Notes under the pieces: model-generated
Told to the model about the DNA's origin: nothing
What the model saw: the letters and a program-made list of their open reading frames with translations, nothing else
The model's database searches: none
In this document: positions 1-7,745 of the stretch, piece after piece
Layout: each line of letters begins with the position of its first letter
How positions within the stretch are numbered: the stretch's first letter is position 1
Translations under genes and position numbers: made by a program
Assembly (NCBI GenBank): GCA_027596035.1
Contig: JADGJA010000476.1
Span: forward strand, 1 to 17,362
DNA length: 17,362 nucleotides
Source of the DNA: Thoreauomyces humboldtii
Lineage: Eukaryota; Chytridiomycota; Chytridiomycetes; Spizellomycetales; Powellomycetaceae
Direction: 5' to 3'

Positions 1-194
1 CTTTTACCTTACGTCGTTGTCCTAATTTTCCCGGGGTTTGTTCATAACATTGTGGGTCGAAATTTTTGCATATTGTGGTATCTCCCCAACCCGGTTGTTT
101 ATCAAATTTTCCAACCCCCCCCCCCCGAGTTGGTTCATGTTATACGAAAGACTTACATTCCGCAACCTCCCCCTTTGCTCCTCTTGCTTTATAG
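1..194 (+). other. Probable 3' part of an intron of the left-edge gene
   Basis: No coding frame continues upstream of the exon at 195: the in-frame triplet just before it (192-194) is TAG. The stretch ends with a pyrimidine-rich run and TTTATAG, a good 3' splice site. I read it as intron, or an upstream noncoding part, of the gene whose last exon follows. The 5' donor was not located and may lie outside the window. A C12 homopolymer sits at 115-126. Confidence 0.45.
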
Positions 195-521
195 GACCAG
201 CAACAACGGGAGGCACGTCTCGCAGAGCAACGACATCGACAACAGCAACAACCACAGCACCAGCAGCAACATCAACACCATCAACATCATCAGCAGCAGC
301 AGCCGCATCATCAACAACACCACCATCAACACGCTTCTCCCCGGTACGCACCATACCACCATCCACGGGAAAACGGTGATCGACGTGGAGACTCCCGTCG
401 CGATGATGGAGGCAGGGACAGGGAGGGCGGCGGAAGAGACCGCCATGCAAACGGGAGCGGGAGACGAGACGGTCACGATCACGGAGGAGGGAGATATGAA
501 GATCGAGATCGGTATCGATAG
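195..521 (+). CDS. Last exon of a Gln/His-rich, Arg/Asp-rich protein (partial, 5' end missing)
   Basis: The open frame runs 108 codons from the acceptor TTTATAG|GAC to TAG at 519-521. It begins DQQQREARLAEQRHRQ, passes through a long Gln/His tract (many CAA/CAG/CAC/CAT triplets, about codons 16-45), then a short SPRYAPYHHP linker, and ends in an Arg/Asp/Gly tail (RDREGGGRDRH, finally YEDRDRYR). RD/RE-rich tails and Q/H tracts are common in nuclear RNA-processing and transcription proteins such as cyclin L, RS-domain and CCR4-NOT-type factors. No conserved domain lies in this exon, so the product cannot be named. Other frames here also lack stops because of the triplet repeats; this one is preferred because it has a clean acceptor and a biased RD-rich end. 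The next gene (788-1599) converges on it. Confidence 0.5.
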   Translation, partial: DQQQREARLAEQRHRQQQQPQHQQQHQHHQHHQQQQPHHQQHHHQHASPRYAPYHHPRENGDRRGDSRRDDGGRDREGGGRDRHANGSGRRDGHDHGGGRYEDRDRYR

Positions 522-787
522 AGATTCTGTAGCACTATATTTCTGTAATCACGTTTTCTTGGGAGCATTACCAAAGAGGTGGTGTCAAGGGGAGGGCAGT
601 AGCGAGCGAAACGTGAAGTCTATTAACGAAGGAAGGGGGGAGGGAAGAACAGAAAAAGGTAGGAGGAGAAAAAAAATAAAAGGTCGGGTCGGAGGCGTTG
701 AGAAGCGAAGCGAGAGATGGCCAGGAGACACCATTCAGCCCCCTGCCCGATATCCCTTTTGCGAGTGTGCGTGCACGTGGGGCCCCG
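522..787. other. Convergent 3' intergenic spacer with an AATAAA
   Basis: This 266-bp spacer separates two converging genes. The + strand is purine-rich (GGAAGG/GAGGAG runs). It contains AATAAA at 675-680, which could serve as a polyadenylation signal for the left-edge gene about 155 nt after its stop. No gene is seen. Confidence 0.4.
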
Positions 788-1599
788 CTAGCGTTTGATG
801 GTGAACGGTCCGGGGTTCTCGGACACGAGTCCCGACACGGACGACGCCGGGTCGGCAGCGTGCACGATTCCGTATCCTCCGTACTTTACGAGAAACGGTC
901 GGATGGCCTGTCGGTAAACTGCGAGGGATCCGTTCCGCGCGAACAGCCAGTAGAGGATGAGCATCTTGGGGACGTAGTAGTACTTGACGTAGTAGATGAT
1001 GCGTTCCTTTGCCGAATCGAGCAAGGTGAAGAGACCGAAGATGGACCCTAGAGAATGAAATGTGAGTACTTCAACCAATGGAAAAAACCGGGGCGGAAGG
1101 TGGTTCGACGCGCGCGCATGACGAAAAGACCACGATCCCCCCCTCATGCCAAGAAAACGAGAAACCGCCAAAACTCACAGTAGGTCAACCACCTCTCATC
1201 GTCATCCGCCTCTGGCCGCTCTACGGCCTTGATGCTCTGGTACGCGGGTACGAGGACACCGATGAGGTTACTCAGAAGCAAGGGATGTTTCCTGTGGAGT
1301 CTCCTGACAGTCGCGACCGCGAGGATGCTCGCGATGGAGAGGACCGCCATGGGAGGCACGCCGATCTGCTTCCATATGGCGATCAGGAACGGGTTGGCAT
1401 GGGCTTTGCGTTCGGTCCGGTCGATGGTGGGTAGGAGCTTTGCGCGAAGGTAGGCTACGGCGGGCTGGACGACGGGTTGGGTGTCTCCTTTCGCTAGAAC
1501 CCTCTGGAACAGGTTAGACGCTGGGAGTGGCGCGGTGGGGTCGGTGGGGACCGGGAGGACGGTTGCGTTGGAGTCGGGAAGCGGGGTTACGTCGGCCAT
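788..1599 (-). CDS. YOP1: Yop1/REEP-family ER membrane-shaping protein (TB2/DP1/HVA22)
   Basis: Two exons, 1599-1179 and 1047-788, join across a 131-nt GTGAGT...TAG intron (1178-1048, phase 1) to give 226 residues. The junction restores the family signature [17 protein letters not shown] (about residues 135-151). Before it come [12 protein letters not shown] (about 69-80), a hydrophobic hairpin (82-97) and [20 protein letters not shown] (108-127). After it come the second hairpin (155-177) and [14 protein letters not shown], the C-terminal amphipathic helix region. Known members (yeast Yop1, animal REEP5/6, plant HVA22) insert paired hairpins into tubular ER and stabilise high curvature with reticulons. 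The N-terminal 65 residues, Pro/Ala-rich, are longer than the segment I would expect ahead of the hairpins. The start is the only ATG opening the frame. The same frame reads through the intron to a premature end, so splicing is required. Confidence 0.9.
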
Positions 1600-2160
1600 T
1601 ATGAGAAGGGGTCGGGCAGGGGTGACGTATTCGGGGTTGGGAGTGCCTGCTCAGTTCACGCATTAGCCTTCATGAAGTCGCGACGACACAAGCAAGGTCT
1701 CCAGAGTCTATACCTGTTCAAGGTGAATAGTCTGAGAGTACGGAGAATGCGAGTACCTTGCCGTGATCGGTCAACTGTAAGCGGTTGGACGAGGTCAGGA
1801 GTGGCTCGCTGGAAGTCGGTTTCTTGAAAGGAGCGAGCCGTGAACTGCATGCAAACCTTTTCGTCTATTGGCTTTGCTCTGAAGGTGTGCCCCCTCCGTC
1901 TCCAGCAGGAACAAGTATCTGATACGTGCTTGTCGTCCACGGTGGATGGTGATGCCGACGGAATGGGCAATGTGTCGGGGGGGAGAGCAGCAGCCAGCGG
2001 CGATGAGAGGTGTCGCCTGACTGACCAACTCTTCTTCCCGTGCGAACCTTGTCCTCGTTCCCCACGCGATTTTGCTCGTCTCGCAGCTCACAAAAGGGGA
2101 AAACCCAAGAGGCTCAGCTACAAGCTGCCAGGTGCGTCCGTTTGAGAAGACAATCATACG

Positions 2161-2220
2161 GTATGTACATACAGTACAGTACTGCATATGGATGCCGTCC
2201 ATGTACCGGTACATGCGCAT
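2161..2220. repeat. Cluster of overlapping short palindromes
   Basis: In 60 bp there are several perfect inverted repeats: GTATGTACATAC (2161-2172), CAGTACAGTACTG with a one-base centre (2172-2184), CATATG (2185-2190), ATGGA/TCCAT arms (2188-2192 and 2198-2202), the 16-bp CATGTACCGGTACATG (2200-2215), and ATGCGCAT (2213-2220). The words GTAC and ACAT recur. It could be a cruciform-prone site, a cluster of dimeric transcription-factor sites, or an RNA hairpin. The sequence alone does not decide. Confidence 0.75.
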
Positions 2221-2244
2221 AGACGACGTTCCGGGCGAAAAAGC

Positions 2245-2267
2245 ATCCTGGTCCCAACAACCAGGAT
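2245..2267. repeat. 8-bp stem, 7-nt loop hairpin
   Basis: ATCCTGGT (2245-2252) and ACCAGGAT (2260-2267) are perfect inverted arms around a 7-nt loop, just right of the palindrome cluster. No poly-T follows. Its function is unknown and it may be chance. Confidence 0.4.
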
Positions 2268-2494
2268 TTTCCCTAAAACAAAATCGAAGCCTCCTGCTAA
2301 CGCGTTCGCGTCCTTTGATGAGTTGGCGTTTCCGACCTTCAACCTCGTTCAACGTTCACCTGGCGATGAGGTTCTGTAGGTACAGCTGATGCTTGGGAAG
2401 AGTATCTTAGTAATTACAGAAAGAATGGTTAAAGTAAATAACACACAAAGTACGCCAAAGGCTCCTCCTTCTAGAGCTTGGGTCCCACGTCCAG

Positions 2495-5061
2495 TCACTT
2501 CTGGAACTTTGCACCGAGCGTGAGGCCGATGAAGGCAAACTTGTCCGTCGCCTCCTCAATCTAAAACAAGGTAAACATCGCGTGTGTTCAGCGCGTAGGA
2601 ACCCCCGGTCGTCGTATGAGTCGTCGAGAGACCTGTCCAACTCACCCTCTGCTTGGTGGTCTTGCCGGCCCCGTGGCCTGCCTTGGTCTCCACTCGCTCC
2701 AAGATCGGTTTCGGGTTGTTTGGCGCCGCGTGCTGGAGCGTTGCCAGGAGCTTGTGGGAGTGGAGGGGCACCACGCGGTCGTCGTGATCGCCCGTGAGGA
2801 TCAGGATCGCTGGGTAGGGTTTCTCGGTCTGGACGTTGTGAACCGGGGAGTATCTAACCCAAAGCACAAAGGGAGCAGATGCGTCAGCAGAGATGTAATG
2901 CGAGCCTGTTGCGACCCGTTTGCTTCGTTACTTTTTCAACACCTCAAAGTCCTCCTTGACGTCGGGGTTTCCGTAATCCGATGTCCACGCGTGGCCGATG
3001 GTGAACTTGTGGAATCGGACAACGTCCATGACGCCGACCTCTGCGATACCGCATCCGAAGAGCTCGGGTGCCTGGTTAAGGCAGGCACCGACGAGGAGTC
3101 CTCCGTTGGAACCACCGTTGAGCGCAAGCTTGGCGGGGGACGTCCACTTCTCCTTTACGAGGTACTTTGCGGCGTGTTGGAAGTCGTCGAACACGTTCTG
3201 CTTGTTCTTCAGCTTGCCAGCGTCGTACCAGTCCTGTCCGTACTCCCCTCCTCCCCGGATGTTGGCGACGGCAACAACGCCGTTCATCTTCTGCACGAAT
3301 GTCTGGAGATCGGGAAAATCGCAGCCCTTAGGACAGATGCACAAAGCGAGAGCGGACCCCGTGTCCTCCTTGTCTATCTTACCAGCCATGTGACCGAGAA
3401 CGCAGGTGTAATGGATATGTTGAAACCGCCGTACCCGTACAGGAGCGTGACATTGCTGCCATCCTTGGGTGCGTCCTTGCGAGCGATGATGTACATGGGC
3501 ACCTTTGTGCCATCCTTGGACTCGTAAAAGACCTGTCGAGTTTCCAAGAGGTCCGCCTGCAGACCCTTGACTTCGGTCTGTCTATATGTGGAGTGCTTCA
3601 TGGTGCCAAGGTCGAACCTGTAGATCGATCCAGGCGTGATAAAGGAAGAGAAAGAGTAGAAGATCTCACGGTCCTCCTTGCGCCCAGAGACGCTTCCGAT
3701 GATGGCGCCGAGGGGTAGTGGCAGTTCCTTGGGTTCCAGAGCGGCTCCGGTAGTCAGGGCATGAAGACGAGCGACATGCTTTACGTCGTGAAGGTATACG
3801 AGGATGAGCTTGTCGTTGTCAACGACATGGTAGGAGGTCAGGACGTCTTCGCTCTGGGGCACGACCTCGACGAATTCCTTCTTTGCGTCGTTCAAGTCAT
3901 ACTTGACTATCCGACGCTTGGGGGCGTTCTGAGTGGTTTGAAGGTAGAACACCGTCCCTTCGTTGGTCACGTATCCCCACTCTGCCTCAAAGTCATCGAC
4001 GACTTTGATGAATTGAAGGGCGCCGGAAATCGCTTGGCTCTCGATGTCCGCCACAAAGAACTTGCGCTCCGGGTCGCAGCCCCTGAGGACGTCAACGACG
4101 AGGTACTTGCCATCGTCAGACACCTCAAAGCCGACCATGAACTTGGGGTCCTCGGGCTTGAAGACGGCAACATCCTGGACCTGAGGAGTTCCGATCTTGT
4201 GGTAGAACAGCTCCGAATCGGTGTTGGAGTCAGTCTCCGTGCCCTTGTCTGCCGTGCTGGATGATGGGCTCGGGTACCGGTTGTAGAAGAAGCCCTTGTC
4301 ATCGTGGGTCCACTGGAGACCGGTGAACTTTGCCCACTCCAAAGGCTTATCCTCCAGATCCTTTGATCCGGCCGTCGCGTCGCGAACGTGGATACTGACC
4401 CAGTCACTTCCACTGGCGGAAAGACCGTATGCAAAGTACTTTCCGCTCTTCGAGAACGCGTACGTGTTCAGCGAGATGGTCCCGTCTTCCGAAAGAACGT
4501 TGGGGTCGAGGAAAACGACAGCCTCGCCGTTCAGATCCTTCATCTGGTACAAGACGCTTTGCGCCTGCAAGCCACTGTTCCGGAACTCATAGTAAAAGTC
4601 GCCACGTTTGAAAGGACACCCGAACTTTGGGTAATTCCAGAGCTCCGTAAGAGACTCTTTGAAGGCCTCGCGGTCTGGGTTCTTTGCGATGAAATCGTAA
4701 AACACCTTGTTTTGTGCGTCTACAAAAGCCTGGATTGCAGGAGGCGGAGTTTCGAAATCAGAGGGAATGTCCTTCGTGCTGAATCACCAGTGCAAGCATA
4801 GCAAACCTTTGTCTCCTCAGAGTCTGGGTCCTCGAGCCATCGATATGGGTCTTCAACCTTTTGTCCGTGTAAAGTGTCGACGGTAGCGTCCCTGCGCACG
4901 GTGGGATAGGCAATGCCTGCGGTGGAGGTGGTGGCCATTGCAGCGGAGAAGTGTGGCAAGGAGGGTTTGTTGACGGATAGTCGCTGAGAGTGGATGAACG
5001 GAGAGCCTCTTCGTGTAATGGAAGTTGACTTACGCAGTACAGATGAGATGGTCCTCAACAT
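2495..5061 (-). CDS. PREP: Prolyl oligopeptidase (serine peptidase S9A)
   Basis: Five exons, 5061-4807, 4729-3383, 3302-2932, 2853-2646 and 2560-2495, join in phases 0, 0, 2 and 0 to give 748 residues. The enzyme cleaves short peptides after proline, usually in the cytosol. The N-terminal cap begins at [15 protein letters not shown]; a seven-bladed propeller spans about residues 120-480; then come [17 protein letters not shown] and [15 protein letters not shown]. The catalytic triad is intact: Ser599 in GGSNGG, Asp in DHDDRV (680-685) and His718 in KAGHGAGK. Starting at the second ATG (4938) gives 707 residues, close to the roughly 710 usual for the family. The upstream 41 residues are Arg/Ser-rich with almost no acids, like a mitochondrial presequence. 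Introns are 77, 80, 78 and 85 nt. The first donor is GTTTGC, which is weak. A MITE lies about 120 bp upstream of the first ATG. Confidence 0.93.
4984..5033 (-). other. Optional 50-nt intron near the oligopeptidase N-terminus
   Basis: On the minus strand, GTAAGT begins at 5033 and CTCTCAG ends at 4984, enclosing 50 nt within the first exon, after codon 9 of the long reading. Its length is not a multiple of three, so removing it breaks the frame from the first ATG. It would leave the second ATG (4938) as the start of the 707-residue enzyme. This is a prediction from splice-site sequence only. Confidence 0.35.
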
Positions 5062-5180
5062 GATCTAGCACGGCCGGGGGGAGTCTCCGACCGGGGAAGT
5101 GCTACACCGAGCAGATGACACTGGGCGATGCTGTCAAAGGCTCCTATCACTCCCCTCCTTCGGCTCCAACCCTCGACTTA

Positions 5181-5238
5181 CCGTAAATTACAGGCTGCCT
5201 GTCCCCCCCCCCTTTGCTCCCAGCCAAAACAAACCACC
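5181..5238 (+). repeat. Left terminal inverted repeat of the MITE
   Basis: This 58-nt arm pairs with 5288-5340. It includes a C10 run at 5203-5212 followed by TTTGCTCCCAGCCAAA and ends at ACCACC. Confidence 0.85.
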
Positions 5239-5287
5239 CACAGCCTCTCAGGCCAGGTCAACACCCTCCGAAGTCTGGCTGGCTGGC

Positions 5288-5340
5288 GGTGGTTTGCTTT
5301 GGCTGGGAGCAAAGGGGGGACAGGAGCCTGTAATTTACGG
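5288..5340 (-). repeat. Right terminal inverted repeat of the MITE
   Basis: This 53-nt arm is complementary to 5181-5238. Its G-run is six long (5314-5319), four shorter than the C-run in the left arm, as expected from slippage after insertion. Confidence 0.85.
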
Positions 5341-5446
5341 TATATGCGAGGACCAGAAGAAGTTGAGAACGGGGACCCACATTTGGCAAAGGCTATGCTC
5401 AATGTAAAGTGATATGGTTGGCCAAAAATACAGTGTACGTCGATCA

Positions 5447-6936
5447 TCATGAAGCCGGTGCGTCTGCCGATCGTCGCTTGTAAGGCAAGAACTTCCGTTC
5501 TTTCGTCGCGTTCTTCTTTCGTCGCTTCTCGAGGAGCTTGTCGATATCCTTTCCTTTCATCGACTTGTATCGATCCACCAGCTCCATTTTCTTGATGTCG
5601 GCTGAAAAGGAGAATTCGTCGGAACCAAGGTATAAGTGATACACGAACCACAGAAAACTTTCTCCATCGAGGAACTCACACTGCTTGAGCTGCCACGGCT
5701 TCTTGCCCTCGGCAACGAGCGCCTTCTCCTTCTGCTTCCACTCCTTCACCAGCTGAGTGCGCTTGTCTTTGAGCTTTCTCGCTTGCGCTCGACTGCTCAT
5801 ACTGGTCAGCGTTTGCTTAAGCACCTCCTTGACCTCCTCGTCCTTCTCTGTCACAATCTGCTTTCGAAGCATCTCCATCTCGGAAGCTTCGTAGTCTCGA
5901 AGGAAGCCGTAGGACGTTGCAAACAGGCCCTCGTTGAGCTTTCCGGCTAAGGGGTCGAAGCGAGGATCTCGGGTTTTCTGAAATGAGGAATAAGTCATTT
6001 GGGGCGGCAGGAGGGAAAAGCAGAATGCGCATCCTAACTCACATTCTTGGGAAGCTCCACAACGTCCCTCTTTCTGGTGACCGCTCGCTTTGACGTAACT
6101 TCGACCGGCATATTCTTATCCTTCCGCTTTGGCGGTCTGACCAACTTCCCGCCTTTCTCGCTGTCAAACTGCGGTCTTCGCTTGCCGGTTCCAAATCCAG
6201 CCTGGTCCTCTTCAGGTGCAATAAGCTCGTCTTCTGGAATTGCCGACCGGTCCAGCCCCCGGTAGTTTGCGTGAAACTCCTTCATGCCAACCTTCTGCTG
6301 GATCTCCATGAGCTGATCGAAAGGCACGATGGCGAGCTCCCGCCTCATCCGCGCAATCTCCGCGGACGTTTGCACAGGGGCATCTTGGTCATCGTCGGAA
6401 CCATCGTCGGACCCTTGCGAGCGGTCCGAGTCGGAAGCGTCCTGATCATCAGAAGACCCCTGTTCCCCGTCATCCGACTCCTCGTCATCGTCCTGCGTGA
6501 ACGCACGAGCGGGTCGATGTGATGGTTGTTCATCTTCATCATCGTCATCAATCACGTCTTCCTCGCTTTCCGCCCTGTCATCATCGTCATCATCGGAAGG
6601 TCCACCGTCGAATGCTTGCATGCGTCGCATGACTCGCTCCATGTCAGCGTCCTCTCCCGGATGCTCCCATTCGTGAAGGTTGTCCCGGCCCCCTGTCGTT
6701 GCTGCTGCTGATGAGAAACCACCTCTTCCCCCTCGTCCTGACGATAGCGCTCCATTACGGCCGTCTCGGGAGTTGCCGTGGGAGTTGTCTCGTGAGCTGT
6801 TTCCTCTTGTTGCTCCTCCTGCCGCACCTCGACCTCGACCTCGACCTCGTGCCCCACCTCCTCCTCCTCCTCTGGCGCCACCGCGTGGTCCTCCACGTGA
6901 CGAGCCGGATGCTACTACTCCTGGGTTGGGACGCAT
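5447..6936 (-). CDS. RRP36: Rrp36-like rRNA processing protein (small-subunit processome)
   Basis: Three exons, 6936-6043, 5977-5680 and 5601-5447, join across introns of 65 nt (phase 0) and 78 nt (phase 1), both GTGAGT...CAG, to give 448 residues. The Rrp36 core starts near 276: MPVEVTSKRAVTRKRDVVEL, then KTRDPRFDPLAGKLNE (299-314), FLRDYE, a charged coiled-coil segment, GKKPWQLKQSDIKKMELVDR, and the hallmark end KKNATKERKFLPYKRR. Known Rrp36 is a nucleolar factor needed for early cleavages that release 18S rRNA. Residues about 13-70 are RGG/GR-rich, like the GAR domains of fibrillarin and nucleolin. Residues about 115-185 are strongly acidic (DDDDDD, DEDEQ, DDGSDDDQD). The protein is longer than yeast Rrp36 (about 300) because of this extension. 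The start ATG (6936) opens the frame directly into the RGG region. Confidence 0.92.
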
Positions 6937-7745
6937 GTGGTTGTGTGTCGGTTGCTGCTACTTTTCCGGGGACATGCTTCCTTGCACAAAAAGAGTGAGG
7001 AATGTGTGGCGCATGAGTTCATTAGCCTCGTTTTGGTCGGGTTGTCGGGACCTCACGGTGAAGCCAGATTTGTAACTTATCTAAGTACTCAGGACTGTGC
7101 CCGAGCACCGAGCGTACAGGTCCCGCTCATCATTAGTAGCCGCTTCATACGGACGAGAAAGATTGTGTTGATGGAATGGTGGCTCTTGCAAACATGTTCA
7201 CATTCATTAGTCGGTGAAATGTAGCTCTCGAAAGCGTGAAAGCACCGTCGTGCATCCCCTTGTGGATTTCAACAAAGAACGTAGCAATGTAATCATATAA
7301 CGCTGAGAGGATGAGGAACGGCTTGGGGTCTAGTCCGGTCCAGGCAACGTGTGTGAGCACACTTGGACACGTACGCATGAAGGTCATGCTGCCAGTAGCG
7401 GCAACGGAACTGTTCCCTGGTTGAAGCTAATGAACTGGACCAGGTGTGGGGCTTCTGCGAGGCTCTCAGTTCAATTGGGACTGCGAATCCAGAAAAGTGT
7501 GGGTGCCATATTGCTGTACTAGATTAGCTAAGAGATTTCCCAAAATACTCCGACAATGGTCGAAAAACCCGCTCGGTCCCATCGGCCCCCAGCCGCGCTC
7601 GCTAACATATCACAGCGAGGCACATTCTCCTTGATATCTCGACAACATCACGGTCCTCTTTTTAAACAGCCCATATACCCCCGGATCATCACGGACCAAC
7701 GACGAGATACCCCGGGAAAACTAGCTAGAGCACCTGCCGTACAAC
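6937..7745. other. Divergent intergenic region (RRP36 / acylated repeat protein)
   Basis: These 809 bp separate two genes transcribed away from each other, so the region should hold both promoters. An 80-codon minus frame (7145-7387) is open and has a plausible composition, but it matches nothing I recognise and has no exon partners; I do not call it a gene. No tRNA-like or repeat structure was found. Confidence 0.5.
7659..7666 (+). promoter_or_regulatory. TATA-like TTTTTAAA upstream of the repeat-protein gene
   Basis: TTTTTAAA lies about 80 bp before the ATG at 7746, in a spacing that would suit a TATA element with a short leader. This is the only AT-rich box in the proximal region apart from CCATATACC at 7671. 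No transcription start evidence is available. Confidence 0.3.

Larger units (their letters stand above)
1600..2494. other. Intergenic region between YOP1 (5' side) and prolyl oligopeptidase (3' side)
   Basis: These 895 bp lie upstream of YOP1 and downstream of the prolyl oligopeptidase stop, both on the minus strand. Several frames of 60-185 codons are open, but none shows a recognisable domain, splice-consistent extension or protein-like composition, and they overlap each other on both strands. It should hold the YOP1 promoter (near 1600-1800) and the oligopeptidase terminator (near 2400-2490). The palindrome cluster (2161-2220) and a short hairpin (2245-2267) are listed separately. Confidence 0.5.
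5181..5340. mobile_element. 160-bp MITE with long TIRs flanked by TA
   Basis: Left TIR 5181-5238 and right TIR 5288-5340 are near-perfect inverted copies starting CCGTAAATTACAGG. They differ by one extra G, a longer C run (C10 against G6) and one substitution. Both ends are flanked by TA (5179-5180 and 5341-5342), and similarity stops exactly there (outer bases T and T do not pair). The 49-bp centre has no ORF. A TA target site with TIRs fits a non-autonomous Tc1/mariner-type element. No transposase is in the window. It sits between RRP36's 3' end (5447) and the oligopeptidase's first ATG (5061), so it may affect that promoter or the RRP36 3' end. Confidence 0.85.

Noticed and set aside
52..798. 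248-codon plus frame covering the left-edge exon
   Set aside because: It crosses the intron-like C-rich start and runs 277 nt past the preferred stop into purine-rich spacer; the TTTATAG acceptor and RD-rich end favour the other frame.
1795..2352. 185-codon minus-strand frame across the palindrome cluster
   Set aside because: No domain, overlapping frames on both strands of similar quality, and it translates the palindromes into low-quality sequence.
7145..7387. 80-codon minus-strand frame in the divergent promoter region
   Set aside because: Composition is plausible, but it is short, unrecognised and has no exon partners, so it is not supported as a gene.
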